The notes under the pieces: generated by a model
Told to the model about the DNA's origin: nothing
Seen by the model: only the letters and a program-made list of their open reading frames with translations
The model's database searches: none
NCBI GenBank assembly: GCA_902619165.1
Contig: CACNDI010000005.1
Coordinates: 1-64,000, forward strand
DNA from: an uncultured Alphaproteobacteria bacterium
Lineage (GTDB): Bacteria > Pseudomonadota > Alphaproteobacteria > Rhodobacterales > Rhodobacteraceae
Direction of reading: 5' to 3'
DNA: 64,000 bases
Position numbers and translations under genes: made by a program
In this document: one piece after another, positions 17,727 to 27,055 of the stretch
How positions within the stretch are numbered: position 1 is the first letter of the stretch
Layout of the letters: each line of letters starts with the position of its first letter

Positions 17727-18140
17727 ATGAATATTATAGAGCAATTAAGTTTTAAGACTGATGGGTATCAAATTGTAAATATCACCGAGAACATTCAGGA
17801 GTTAGTTCAACGCCATGAATTTAAAAAAGGTTTGGTGAATTTATCGATTTTGCACACAAGTGCATCTCTTACCGTTCAAGAGAATGCATCCAAAGATGTT
17901 TTAAAAGATATAAGTGCTTTTTTAAGTAATTTAGCACCAGAATCTGCAAATTATCTTCATGACGTGGAGGGAGCAGACGATATGCCTGCGCATTTGAAAA
18001 CATTGATTACAAATACTAACTTAACGGTGTCTGTAGTTTCAAATAAATTGGTGCTTGGGGTCTGGCAGGGAATATATCTGTGCGAGTGGCGCAAGTTTGG
18101 TCGAACTAGATCTATAACCGTTCACTTGCTAGGTGAATAG
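17727..18140 (+). CDS. YjbQ family protein (UPF0047, secondary thiamine-phosphate synthase-like)
   Basis: 137 aa, full length for the family. Conserved features are LHTSASLTVQEN (about residues 42-53), the LHDVEGADDMPAHLK stretch and the C-terminal LGVWQGIYLCEWR. The histidines in these motifs form the metal/phosphate site. Some members show weak thiamine-phosphate synthase activity; the true role is unsettled. It is the last gene of the MBL-cNMP-lipoprotein run. Confidence 0.9.
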   Translation: MNIIEQLSFKTDGYQIVNITENIQELVQRHEFKKGLVNLSILHTSASLTVQENASKDVLKDISAFLSNLAPESANYLHDVEGADDMPAHLKTLITNTNLTVSVVSNKLVLGVWQGIYLCEWRKFGRTRSITVHLLGE

Positions 18141-18172
18141 AAAGATAATAATAAAAACATCCTAGAAAAAAC

Positions 18173-18200
18173 TTGACAATATGGATAGACATAATAGGAA
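18173..18200 (+). promoter_or_regulatory. Candidate promoter of rplU-rpmA
   Basis: A consensus -35 TTGACA at 18173-18178 is followed, after a 16-bp spacer, by TAGGAA at 18195-18200 as a weak -10. It lies 26 bp before the rplU start codon. Confidence 0.4.
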
Positions 18201-18225
18201 TATGTCATAATTTTGAAAGTAGAAA

Positions 18226-18810
18226 ATGTACGCAATTATAGAAACCGGTGGTAAACAGTACAAGGTACAAAAAAACGATATTTTGGCGGTAGAAAAGCTG
18301 TCTGCCAAAGGTGGAGATAGAGTACAGTTTAACACGGTACTTTTAACCGGAGGAGAACAAGTCAGAGTTGGTGACCCTCTGGTCAAAGGAGCAGGGGTTC
18401 AGGCTACCGTTATCGATCAAATAAAAGACAAGAAAGTTATCTCATTCGTTAAGAGACGTAGGAAAAGTTCCTCTAAGAGTAAGAAAGGCCATAGGCAGCA
18501 GATTACCCTGCTAAAAATAACCGATATATTGGAGTCTGGGGCTGATAAAACCAATATTCAAGAGGCAAAGTCAGGAAAGGGTCTTAAAATTGACTATTCC
18601 GCAAAAGTGAATATCAGTAACAAGGCTGAAAGGGTGATAGAGTCGGTGAAGGCCAAGCCAGCAAAAAAGACACCAGTGAAAAAAGAGCTAAAAGCACAAA
18701 AAGAAACTAAGGCAGTGAAAACAGCTAGTGTGGCCGCAGATAAGAAAAAAAAGGACACTACTAAAAAGTCAACCGCGGTTAAAAAGGAAGTTAAGAAAAA
18801 ATCAACTTAG
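18226..18810 (+). CDS. rplU: 50S ribosomal protein L21 with long lysine-rich C-terminal tail
   Basis: 194 aa. Residues 1-103 are a normal L21 (MYAIIETGGKQYKV start, RRRKSSSKSKKGHRQ near residues 78-91, then the LLKITDI end of the core). Residues 104-194 are an extension rich in Lys, Ala and Thr with repeated PAKK/PVKK-like units. C-terminal extensions on L21 are common in alphaproteobacteria. L21 binds 23S rRNA. rpmA follows after 31 bp, the standard pairing. Confidence 0.96.
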   Translation: MYAIIETGGKQYKVQKNDILAVEKLSAKGGDRVQFNTVLLTGGEQVRVGDPLVKGAGVQATVIDQIKDKKVISFVKRRRKSSSKSKKGHRQQITLLKITDILESGADKTNIQEAKSGKGLKIDYSAKVNISNKAERVIESVKAKPAKKTPVKKELKAQKETKAVKTASVAADKKKKDTTKKSTAVKKEVKKKST

Positions 18811-18841
18811 GCTGAGGCCAGGTGATTATTAGGAGAACGTT

Positions 18842-19111
18842 ATGGCACATAAAAAAGCTGGTGGATCATCAAGAAACGGAAGAGATTCTGCTGGACGCAG
18901 ACTCGGAGTAAAAAAATATGGTGGAGAAGTTGTGTCATCAGGCAACATTATCGTTAGACAGAGAGGGACGAGGTGGTTTCCTGGAGAGAACGTGGGAATG
19001 GGCAAAGACCACACTTTATTTGCTTTAAAGGATGGTAAAGTAAAATTTTCTAAGGGCTTTAAAAAGCGAAAGTTCATTTCTGTAGAAGAGACGGTCGCAG
19101 CTGCTGAGTAG
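18842..19111 (+). CDS. rpmA: 50S ribosomal protein L27
   Basis: 89 aa, normal length. The N-terminus [16 protein letters not shown] reaches the peptidyl-transferase centre, and the [21 protein letters not shown] region is highly conserved. Its ATG is preceded by TAGGAGAACGTT, a strong ribosome site. It is co-transcribed with rplU, with a LysE transporter and obgE downstream. Confidence 0.97.
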   Translation: MAHKKAGGSSRNGRDSAGRRLGVKKYGGEVVSSGNIIVRQRGTRWFPGENVGMGKDHTLFALKDGKVKFSKGFKKRKFISVEETVAAAE

Positions 19112-19124
19112 ATTTGGGTCTGAG

Positions 19125-19715
19125 TTGATTTCAGATTATATCGGTCTCATCTTCTTTGTTATGGCAATGGTAGGCTCTCCTGGGCCAGCGAATATTATCC
19201 TTTTTGCGCTGGGCTGTACCCAGCGGTTTAGGGTCTCTATCCCATTCATATTAAGTGTTGTATTATCTAAGCAACTTATAATTTGGCCAATTGGATTTAG
19301 CCTGCTCCTAATAAATGATCTGATAGACCGGTATTCAAGCATAATGATGATATTATCGATAATTTTTATCTCTTGGATAGGCTACAAGATTATTCTTATG
19401 GATCTATCGGTAAAGAAAAAGTCAACTTTATGGGCTCCAAAGTTTTATCACGGGTTGCTTGTTCATCCATTAAATCCGAAGGCGTGGATGATGATTACGC
19501 TAGCGTTTACAGCTTTCCAGAGCCAAGGGGTATCGACTGAAACAATCCCGGCTATAGCTATAACGTTTCTACTAATACAGTTAATTTTTCATTCTGCTTG
19601 GTTCTGGTTTGGTTCTCTAGTCAGACAAGCAGATCTATCAGAAAAAAATAGTCGAATTGTAAAAATAGCTCTATTGATTAGCCTCATAGCGAGTATTGTA
19701 TTTTCATACTACTAA
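19125..19715 (+). CDS. LysE/RhtB-family amino-acid exporter
   Basis: 196 aa with five to six membrane segments. GSPGPANIILFALG near residue 17 is the LysE-family signature, and NPKAWMM is the second. The start seems to be TTG at 19125, 13 bp after rpmA. Family members export amino acids or their analogues. It is inserted between rpmA and obgE, where other alphaproteobacteria often have short genes such as acetyltransferases. Confidence 0.83.
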   Translation: MISDYIGLIFFVMAMVGSPGPANIILFALGCTQRFRVSIPFILSVVLSKQLIIWPIGFSLLLINDLIDRYSSIMMILSIIFISWIGYKIILMDLSVKKKSTLWAPKFYHGLLVHPLNPKAWMMITLAFTAFQSQGVSTETIPAIAITFLLIQLIFHSAWFWFGSLVRQADLSEKNSRIVKIALLISLIASIVFSYY

Positions 19716-19760
19716 CTTTTAAAATGCAACTTTTTAATTAACCGAAAGCTACTTTTACTT

Positions 19761-20798
19761 ATGCAATTTATTGATTTGGCACTTATACACATCAGATCTG
19801 GAACTGGTGGATCAGGTTGTACAAGTTTTCGTCGTGAGAAATTTATTGAATTTGGTGGCCCTGATGGCGGTGACGGAGGAAAAGGGGGCGATGTTGTTGT
19901 GAGAGCGATCTCGGATCTCAATACTTTAATAGACTTTAAATACAAGAGACACTATTTCGCTAAGAACGGTAGGCCTGGTATGGGACAAAATAAAACGGGA
20001 GCAAATGGGGAAGATGTGGTTCTAAACGTTCCGATAGGAACTGAGGTGCTTTTAGAAAATAAGACAACAGTTTTGGTCGATTTAGTGAAAGAGGGACAAG
20101 AGCACGTGATAGCCGAGGGTGGAAATGGTGGTTGGGGAAATAGTAGATTTAAGTCATCAACTAATCAAGCTCCAAGGCAAGCTAATAAAGGACACTCAGG
20201 TTCTGAATTGATATTATGGCTAAGGCTAAAGTTGCTCGCTGACGTTGGTCTAGTAGGATTGCCAAATGTGGGCAAGTCTTCCCTTTTATCAGTTATGAGC
20301 AATGCTAAGCCAAAGATTGGTAATTTTGCGTTTACAACACTTAGTCCGAACTTAGGTATGGTCACTTATAAGAATGGCGACTTTATTTTAGCTGATATTC
20401 CAGGGGTTATAGAAGGAGCAAATATCGGAAAAGGTATTGGAATCCAGTTTCTTGGTCATATTGAACGATGTCAGGTTTTGGTTCACGTTTTAGATGTATC
20501 CTCAAATAACATTTTATCTGATTTTGAAACTACATTAAAGGAATTGAAAGAATACAAGAGCGATCTGGTGGAAAAAATTTACTGTGTCGTGCTTAATAAG
20601 GTAGACAGTATAAAAAGTAAGAAGTTGGAAAAAATAGTAAAAACTTTTAATAAGAAAGGTATTGAAGTAATACCTATTTCTACCTATTCGAGAGTTGGTA
20701 TTGATAAGTTAAAGGACAATTTGCTTGAGTTACTAAAAAAAAATAAAATTAAGGAAGCTAAGCCTAAAGGGAGGACTGAAAAATGGAGCCCGATTTAA
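19761..20798 (+). CDS. obgE: GTPase Obg/CgtA
   Basis: 345 aa. The glycine-rich Obg domain covers about residues 1-158 (FRREKFIEFGGPDGGDGGKGG). The G domain has G1 GLPNVGKSS at 166-174, DIPG (G3) and NKVD (G4). It acts in 50S assembly and stress control. Its stop lies 16 bp inside proB, and the ribosome site of proB (GGGAGG) is within the obgE end. Confidence 0.97.
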   Translation: MQFIDLALIHIRSGTGGSGCTSFRREKFIEFGGPDGGDGGKGGDVVVRAISDLNTLIDFKYKRHYFAKNGRPGMGQNKTGANGEDVVLNVPIGTEVLLENKTTVLVDLVKEGQEHVIAEGGNGGWGNSRFKSSTNQAPRQANKGHSGSELILWLRLKLLADVGLVGLPNVGKSSLLSVMSNAKPKIGNFAFTTLSPNLGMVTYKNGDFILADIPGVIEGANIGKGIGIQFLGHIERCQVLVHVLDVSSNNILSDFETTLKELKEYKSDLVEKIYCVVLNKVDSIKSKKLEKIVKTFNKKGIEVIPISTYSRVGIDKLKDNLLELLKKNKIKEAKPKGRTEKWSPI

Positions 20799-21928
20799 AT
20801 AAAATTAGTCCTGACATTGAAAAAATATATCAGCAATCAAAGTCGATTGTCATAAAAGTTGGCTCATCTTTGCTAGTTGAGGATAAACTTGGTGCAATCA
20901 AAAAAGAGTGGTTCGCGTCTTTCATTGAGGATGTTATCGATTTACGAAAAAAGGGAAAAACCGTAATTATCGTTTCTTCGGGTGCAATAAATTTGGGAAG
21001 AAAAATTCTTAATCTTAGAGCAAACGAATTAACTTTGGAACAGGAACAAGCAGCCGCATCCGTTGGACAGATTGAACTCTCAAAGGAATATCAAGAGCAT
21101 TTTAAATTAAAGGGCCTTATATGTTCACAGGTACTTATTACCTTAGATGATTTCACAAATCGTAGAAGATATTTAAATTGTAAATCAACGCTAAAAACGT
21201 TACTGGCATTTGGAGTAATACCCATTGTTAATGAGAATGACACTGTTGCAACTGATGAAATACGATACGGAGATAACGATAGATTGGCTGCACAGGTTGC
21301 GTCTATATGTGAGTCGGACCTGTTAATACTGCTCTCCGATATTGACGGTCTGTATAGCGAGTCACCAAAAAAAAGTAAGAATGCAGTGCATATTCCATTT
21401 ATAAATGAGATCACAGAAGAAATTGAACTAATGGCAGGGGGACCAGAAAACGATTTTTCACATGGAGGAATGAAGACAAAAATTGAAGCAGCTAAAGTCA
21501 CTACTTCGGTAGGCTGTAACTTAATTATCGCTGATGGCCAAAATCGTAATCCAATAAATGATATCTCTAAACGGAAAGCAACATGGTTTCTAGCTTCTCA
21601 AAGCGTAAAAGCTGCAAGAAAAAAATGGATCCTAAATATGAAATCGCAAGGTGAAATAGTAATAGATTTTAAGGCGGAAAAAGCATTAAAATCGGGAAAC
21701 TCGTTATTGCCAGTGGGCGCAAAGAAATGTATTGGCTCTTTTACAAGAGGAGATGTAGTCACTGTTAAGGGAGAAGACGGTCAGATAATAGCTAAAGGGT
21801 TAGTCTCATTTAATCAGATGGAAACAGAAAAAATACTTGGTCTTAAGTCTGAGGAGATATCCGGTGCATTAGGTTATAATCGAAAACCAGAGCTCATCCA
21901 CAGAGATAACATGGCATTCTTTAGTTAG
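20783..21928 (+). CDS. proB: Glutamate 5-kinase
   Basis: 381 aa: N-terminal amino-acid kinase domain (IKVGSSLL, VSSGAINLG, NENDTVATDEIRYGDNDRLAA, SDIDGLY) and a C-terminal PUA domain from about residue 285. It phosphorylates glutamate in the first step of proline synthesis. It overlaps obgE by 16 bp and proA follows after 13 bp; the obgE-proB-proA order is common in alphaproteobacteria. Confidence 0.96.
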   Translation: MEPDLNKISPDIEKIYQQSKSIVIKVGSSLLVEDKLGAIKKEWFASFIEDVIDLRKKGKTVIIVSSGAINLGRKILNLRANELTLEQEQAAASVGQIELSKEYQEHFKLKGLICSQVLITLDDFTNRRRYLNCKSTLKTLLAFGVIPIVNENDTVATDEIRYGDNDRLAAQVASICESDLLILLSDIDGLYSESPKKSKNAVHIPFINEITEEIELMAGGPENDFSHGGMKTKIEAAKVTTSVGCNLIIADGQNRNPINDISKRKATWFLASQSVKAARKKWILNMKSQGEIVIDFKAEKALKSGNSLLPVGAKKCIGSFTRGDVVTVKGEDGQIIAKGLVSFNQMETEKILGLKSEEISGALGYNRKPELIHRDNMAFFS

Positions 21929-21941
21929 GGAAAATTAAATA

Positions 21942-23195
21942 ATGAGTAACAATTTTAAAATATTAGAGGTTGGAAAAAAAGCGCATAGCGCTGCTTTGGC
22001 TCTCTCTGAAATTTCAGACGCAGTTATTAGTGAAACTTTGGTATTGTTTTCAAGCTTTATTCAAAAACATAAAGACCAGATACTGAAAGCAAATGACGAA
22101 GATGTTCAGCTAGCTATTCTCAATAATTCAAGCAAAGCATTTATAGATAGATTGAGGCTGGATGATGATAGAATTAATTCTTTGCAGAATGTAATGGTGG
22201 ACGTAGCCAAACAAAAATCCCCGGTGGACCAAATTTTAGAGACAAAAATACGTCCAAATGGCTTGGAGATTAGTAAGGTCACCACTCCAATTGGTGTGAT
22301 TGGCGTAATTTTTGAGAGTAGACCAAATGTTTTTTGTGATGCCGCAGCCCTTTGTCTCAAGTCAAAAAACGCATCTATTTTAAAACCAGGCTCTGATGCA
22401 TTAAAAACTGTAAAAGCATTATACGATCTTCTTGCCATGGCTTTGTTGGAGATGGAAATGCCGGAAAATTGTGTTCAAATACTCAGTTCTGGCAGTAGAG
22501 AGGAAGTAAAGTTATTAGTTAATATGACAGATTATGTTGATGTAGTTATACCGAGGGGAGGGCGGAGCTTGGTTGAATTTATAAAAAGCGAGGCAAAAGT
22601 TCCTGTGTTTGCCCATCTAGAAGGTATAGTTCACATTTATGTTCATAAAAAAGCAGATCTTGAGATAGCAAAGAAAGTAGTGCAAAACTCTAAGTCAAGG
22701 AGACCAGGTATCTGTGGAGCCGTGGAGACGCTCTTGATTGACAAAGAATTCTACAACAACCAAGGCAACAAGCTCATAGATTTCCTAATTGCTAATGGAA
22801 TAGAAATACGTGCAGATAAGGCATTATTTAAAAATAAATTCATTGTAAGTGTTTCTGATAGCGACTACGGACATGAATTTCTAGAAAATATTTTAGCTGT
22901 TAAGGTAGTAAAAGACATCGATGCTGCTATTTCACATATTAGAAACTTTGGATCAAATCATACGGACTGCATATTAACCGAAGATAAATCTGCCAGTAAT
23001 TTATTTTTTAAAAAGCTTGATAGCTCAATTCTTTTATGCAATGCGTCTACGCAATTTGCTGATGGAGGAGAATTTGGTTTTGGAGCAGAAATTGGTATTT
23101 CCACTAATAAACTGCATGCTCGAGGTCCGATAGGTGCCCAACATTTAGTTTCATTCCAATATCATGTAAATGGGAATGGAGCGTTAAGGCCTTAA
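21942..23195 (+). CDS. proA: Glutamate-5-semialdehyde dehydrogenase (gamma-glutamyl phosphate reductase)
   Basis: 417 aa, normal length. VIFESRPNVFCDA and the catalytic cysteine C258 in RRPGICGAVETLL are the family signatures. The C-terminal FADGGEFGFGAEIGISTNKLHARGP is the ProA-specific stretch. It reduces glutamyl-5-phosphate with NADPH. It forms the last gene of this operon and meets the DUF882 gene tail to tail with 8 bp between. Confidence 0.96.
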   Translation: MSNNFKILEVGKKAHSAALALSEISDAVISETLVLFSSFIQKHKDQILKANDEDVQLAILNNSSKAFIDRLRLDDDRINSLQNVMVDVAKQKSPVDQILETKIRPNGLEISKVTTPIGVIGVIFESRPNVFCDAAALCLKSKNASILKPGSDALKTVKALYDLLAMALLEMEMPENCVQILSSGSREEVKLLVNMTDYVDVVIPRGGRSLVEFIKSEAKVPVFAHLEGIVHIYVHKKADLEIAKKVVQNSKSRRPGICGAVETLLIDKEFYNNQGNKLIDFLIANGIEIRADKALFKNKFIVSVSDSDYGHEFLENILAVKVVKDIDAAISHIRNFGSNHTDCILTEDKSASNLFFKKLDSSILLCNASTQFADGGEFGFGAEIGISTNKLHARGPIGAQHLVSFQYHVNGNGALRP

Positions 23196-23203
23196 ATTAG
23201 AAA

Positions 23204-23758
23204 CTAAGAAGTCCAAGTTCTGAATGGACCCGAGTCAATATGAACAAATCCGGATCGTGCATACCTACCTACTCCACCTGTCTTAAAACTTTTCGCTGCC
23301 CTACTGATTTTATCGGTAGACCGTGTTCTCATTCTTATATCGGCAGCCATCGCTTTAACATGATATGAATTTTGTGCAACGCCGTCTGTCATTCTTGAAA
23401 GCATTTTGTTGGTTTTACTAGTTCTATACCCCGATAAAAGATAGAATGGCTCTGAGCTATCAAGAAGCCCCTGTGTTGCAGATAAAATATCTATGTTTGC
23501 AGGATCATACGACCTAACCTTGTTTTGTCTCCAATCTCTCATAAAGTAGTCTATTTCTTTCAAAGCGTCGCGAACATATGAACCCTCTATCCAGTATACA
23601 GAGTTTATGAATTCTCCTGTGTTAAAATTCCGGAACCTTATCTTACGTATATCACCAGCGCCCCTCAAAAAACCTGGAGCTTTAGCTAAAACAGGCGCTG
23701 CCACCACAATAGATGCAGTAGACACAAAAGAAGTAAGCAAAGTCCTTCTTGTTATCAT
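23204..23758 (-). CDS. DUF882 / YcbK-like peptidase M15-fold exported protein
   Basis: 184 aa from the ATG at 23758 (an in-frame ATG at 23800 adds 14 residues). The N-terminus ITRRTLLTSF is a twin-arginine signal followed by an alanine-rich hydrophobic stretch. The C-terminal domain has SGYRT, a HVKAMAADIR segment (His, Asp metal ligands) and FVHIDSGPFR, the metal triad of the M15/DUF882 fold that trims peptidoglycan cross-links. It is divergent from an L,D-transpeptidase gene, a pairing common in alphaproteobacteria. Confidence 0.88.
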   Translation of the reverse strand: MITRRTLLTSFVSTASIVVAAPVLAKAPGFLRGAGDIRKIRFRNFNTGEFINSVYWIEGSYVRDALKEIDYFMRDWRQNKVRSYDPANIDILSATQGLLDSSEPFYLLSGYRTSKTNKMLSRMTDGVAQNSYHVKAMAADIRMRTRSTDKISRAAKSFKTGGVGRYARSGFVHIDSGPFRTWTS

Positions 23759-23880
23759 ACCTGTTTCGCCTCGAATTATGTTCTTTTCTTTATACGACAT
23801 ATTTATTACACGATATAGGAAAAAATAAAAGATAAACTTTCGAATCAGTAGAATATTTTGTAAAAACGCTTATCTTAGTC

Positions 23881-23938
23881 ATAGCCGTAATCATACTGTG
23901 TTAATAATTTGACGGCTATAGTGTATCATGTCAAATTT
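23881..23938 (+). promoter_or_regulatory. Two overlapping inverted repeats upstream of the L,D-transpeptidase
   Basis: ATAGCCGT (23881-23888) pairs with ACGGCTAT (23912-23919). AATTTGAC (23906-23913) pairs with GTCAAATT (23930-23937) and is followed by more Ts. They share bases at 23912-23913, so in RNA only one could form. TTGACG at 23909-23914 also looks like a -35 element. It may be a promoter with operators or an attenuator-like switch 35 bp before the start codon. Confidence 0.35.
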
Positions 23939-23972
23939 TTAACACAAGGATCAAAACTATTAAAGGTGAAAT

Positions 23973-25625
23973 ATGTTTTTCGATAAAATAAGATCACTTG
24001 ATTCTAAAAAGAGATTTTTTTTCGACGAATGCTTTTTGTCAAAGATCATGTGTGTCTTGGTAATCTTAAGTACATATGCCTTCGAAGCTTTTTCGCAAGA
24101 AAATCAGAAAAAAAAAGATTTACAGAGAGCTTCATTAGAGTTAGCACTGTCCGAATTTTATGTAGCTGAAAATCCAATTCACTTATTTTATTTCAAAAGA
24201 GAGTTTGAGCCATTTTGGATCGGAAATCAAAAGAAATTACAAAGCCTCAGAACTATCATTGGAGAGGCAGAGTTTCACGGGCTACCTTCCTCGAGGTACC
24301 CGCTTGACGAGCTAAGTCAAGCTATACATGAAAGGGATCCATCTCAACAGGCAAAACTTGAGCTTATGGCAACAGAGGCCTTTTTGTTGTTTGCGCAAGA
24401 TATTTCAGGGGGTATTCTGAACCCCAATATGATAGATGCTAATATCAACGTCTCGCCACGGAGAAAAGACACAGATGAGCTATTAGCGGCGCTAACGGAT
24501 AGTCTAAACATAAATTTATTTTTTCGGAATCTTTTCCCAAAATCACATGAATATATGCGTTTGCGAGATGAGTTGAAAAACCTAAGAGAGGCCTCACTTG
24601 ATGGGTCTTGGGGAGACCTTGTACCAACAGACGCTGTGCTAGCGTTAGGAATGACACATGATAATGTGCCTTTTCTTCGAAAAAGATTAAGCAAAATGGG
24701 TTACCCGGTATACGAAGTGAATTCAAGGCTATTTGATGAGAAATTGAATGTATCGGTGAAGAGATTTCAAGAGTATCACGGTTTAAACCCCGACGGTGTA
24801 TTCGGAAAAAGGAGTATTGAAGCTATAAACGTTCCTGCTGAAACTAGATTAATGCAGGTAATTGTTAATTTGGAAAGGATGAGATGGAATAATCAAGATC
24901 GAGGAGCGGAATACGTTTTGGTTAACCAGCCAAACTTTCAAGCATATTTCAAATCGGGAAACGAAAAAGTTTGGCAATCACGAGTAGTAATTGGCCTGCC
25001 TAGTAATCAAACAGCAGAATTTAACGATACTATGACCCATATGGTTGTAAATCCTACATGGCACGTTCCAAAGAGTATAGCGGTCGAAGAGTACCTTCCG
25101 TTGATTCAAAGTGACCCCAACTTTTTGACCGATAATGAAATGGTTTTAATGGTTAGGGGTACAGATACTATAATTGATTCAAATTTAATTGATATGCAGG
25201 CGTTTACACCCGATAACTTTCCATTCCTTATCAAACAAATACCTAGCAACATTAATGCTTTGGGACTTGTTAAATTTATGTTTCCAAATAAGTTTAGTAT
25301 CTACATGCATGATACTCCCATGAAAGATTTGTTTTTCAAAGACGAGAGGACATTCAGTCATGGTTGTATAAGGTTACAAGAACCCTTTCAATTCGCATAC
25401 TCTCTACTGCGAGACCAAGAGATCGATCCGGAAAGCAAATTTCAAGAAGTTCTTGAAAAAGCAGAAGAAACTTACATTAATTTATCAAGAAAAATTCCTG
25501 TTTACATTACCTATCGTACGGCGTTCTTTGATGAATTTGGTCAAATACATTACAGGGCGGATATTTACGGAAGAGATGCTCTTGTTTATATGGCTTTAGT
25601 TGATGCAGGAGTATCAATTTATTAA
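23973..25625 (+). CDS. L,D-transpeptidase (YcbB/LdtD-like, murein-linking)
   Basis: 550 aa. An N-terminal signal or membrane segment sits around residues 24-44. A scaffold region follows, then a peptidoglycan-binding (PG_binding_1) domain at about 230-290 (RLSKMGYPV...FQEYHGLNPDGVFG). The YkuD catalytic domain ends with H463-G-C465 in FSHGCIRLQEP. It forms 3-3 cross-links in periplasmic murein. AAAGGTGA precedes the ATG. The divergent DUF882 gene supports a cell-wall role. Confidence 0.92.
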   Translation: MFFDKIRSLDSKKRFFFDECFLSKIMCVLVILSTYAFEAFSQENQKKKDLQRASLELALSEFYVAENPIHLFYFKREFEPFWIGNQKKLQSLRTIIGEAEFHGLPSSRYPLDELSQAIHERDPSQQAKLELMATEAFLLFAQDISGGILNPNMIDANINVSPRRKDTDELLAALTDSLNINLFFRNLFPKSHEYMRLRDELKNLREASLDGSWGDLVPTDAVLALGMTHDNVPFLRKRLSKMGYPVYEVNSRLFDEKLNVSVKRFQEYHGLNPDGVFGKRSIEAINVPAETRLMQVIVNLERMRWNNQDRGAEYVLVNQPNFQAYFKSGNEKVWQSRVVIGLPSNQTAEFNDTMTHMVVNPTWHVPKSIAVEEYLPLIQSDPNFLTDNEMVLMVRGTDTIIDSNLIDMQAFTPDNFPFLIKQIPSNINALGLVKFMFPNKFSIYMHDTPMKDLFFKDERTFSHGCIRLQEPFQFAYSLLRDQEIDPESKFQEVLEKAEETYINLSRKIPVYITYRTAFFDEFGQIHYRADIYGRDALVYMALVDAGVSIY

Positions 25626-25661
25626 TAACCTTTCTAAAATTTTGGATTAAAATCGTATAAA

Positions 25662-26714
25662 GTGCTTACCCTCAGAGATATTTCTAGCCAAATTGGTGGC
25701 ACCTTAGTAGGCAATCCTGAATTATTAGTCGCTGGACCAAGCGAACCAAAGTTTGCAAGTGAGCAGCAATTAGCAATGGCACTTAGCAACAAATACATTA
25801 ACGAAATTGGGCTGGGCAGAGCAAAAGCAGCTCTATTCACTAAACAGGTGGACTGGAGAGCCTTAAAATTGGAGGGAGCAATTTTCCTTAATAAGGGCAA
25901 GGCAGCATTGTACGAGGTAAATAAAGTATTTCATAGTCACCCAAAATGTGTAGAAGGTGTAAGTCAAAGCGCGTTCTTAGATGACTCAGCAAGAATAGGG
26001 AAAAATGTAAATATTGGTCCATTTACATATGTAGGACCCAATTGTGTAATTGGTGATAATGTGACTATTTTTTCTAATGTTACAGTAATGAATAATGTAA
26101 TTATTGATGATGAAACAATTCTCCATTCTGGAGTTAGGGTTTTAGAAAATGTCATAATAGGTAAGAATGTCATATGCAATTCAAACGTTGTTATTGGAAG
26201 TGATGGCTTCTCATTTGTATCAGACACAGGTGAAGGTGTCGAAAAAGTGATGTTATCTAGGTCTGACGAAGTAAAAATGAGCCTAAAAAATTACCTCAAA
26301 GTCGAAAGTTTAGGTTCCGTAGAGATACACGATAATGTAGAGATAGGTGCCAATTGCTGTATAGATAGAGGCACAATAGCCAATACGATCATTGGAGAAG
26401 GCACTAAATTAGATAATCTGGTTCACATAGCTCACAATGTTCAGCTAGGTAAGAATTGCTTAATTTGTGGTCAAGTAGGAATAGCTGGATCTGCAAAAGT
26501 AGGTGATAGGGTGGTTATGGGGGGACAGTCAGGAGTAGGTGATAACATAGAGGTTGGATCGGATGTAATTCTGGCTGGCAAAACTGGTTTATCAGTTAAT
26601 GCAAAGCCGAACCAGTTTCTGATGGGTAATCCTGCTATGTTGAAAAGTAGAAACATAGCGTCCTATATGGCATTTAGAAGGTTACCAAAAATAATAAAAT
26701 TGTTGAAAAAATAA
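25662..26714 (+). CDS. lpxD: UDP-3-O-acylglucosamine N-acyltransferase
   Basis: 350 aa. The N-terminal uridine-binding domain covers about residues 1-100. A left-handed beta helix of hexapeptide repeats follows (many I/V-G-x-x-V/A units), with the catalytic histidine motif at H255/H258 in [11 protein letters not shown]. It adds the second hydroxyacyl chain to UDP-acyl-GlcN in lipid A synthesis, using acyl-ACP. The start is GTG at 25662. An ACP gene and a ketoacyl synthase gene follow. lpxA, lpxB and fabZ are not in the window. Confidence 0.94.
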   Translation: MLTLRDISSQIGGTLVGNPELLVAGPSEPKFASEQQLAMALSNKYINEIGLGRAKAALFTKQVDWRALKLEGAIFLNKGKAALYEVNKVFHSHPKCVEGVSQSAFLDDSARIGKNVNIGPFTYVGPNCVIGDNVTIFSNVTVMNNVIIDDETILHSGVRVLENVIIGKNVICNSNVVIGSDGFSFVSDTGEGVEKVMLSRSDEVKMSLKNYLKVESLGSVEIHDNVEIGANCCIDRGTIANTIIGEGTKLDNLVHIAHNVQLGKNCLICGQVGIAGSAKVGDRVVMGGQSGVGDNIEVGSDVILAGKTGLSVNAKPNQFLMGNPAMLKSRNIASYMAFRRLPKIIKLLKK

Positions 26715-26771
26715 TTCAGTAATATAGCGTGACATATATCTTTCAAATTCCTGTGTTATAGGACCTCTATA

Positions 26772-27032
26772 ATGGAAAATATAGAAGAAAAAGTTTTAGA
26801 GTTGGTAGGAAAACAAACGGGTATCGATGCAAAGCAAATTACTCTTGATAGAAAGTTTGAAGATCTAAATTTAGACTCTGTGGCCATTGTTGAATTGGTT
26901 TTTTCATTGGAAGAAACATTTGATATATCAATTCCCTTTGAGGGTTTAGATGAAAGTGAGATAAAAAAGCGTTTTTACACAGTATCAACCCTTACTGATT
27001 ACCTAAAAGATCTTTTGCAAAAAAATGCGTAG
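26772..27032 (+). CDS. Acyl carrier protein (non-AcpP type)
   Basis: 86 aa, four-helix ACP with the phosphopantetheine serine S36 in NLDSVAIVE (the usual DSL is DSV here). The acidic helix II after it is conserved. The sequence differs from house-keeping AcpP, and a KAS gene follows after 23 bp. Together they look like a dedicated carrier and elongating enzyme, possibly for a special lipid A or membrane acyl chain (inference from lpxD next door). Confidence 0.87.
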   Translation: MENIEEKVLELVGKQTGIDAKQITLDRKFEDLNLDSVAIVELVFSLEETFDISIPFEGLDESEIKKRFYTVSTLTDYLKDLLQKNA

Positions 27033-27055
27033 GTCCTTTTTTTTAATAAATTTTT

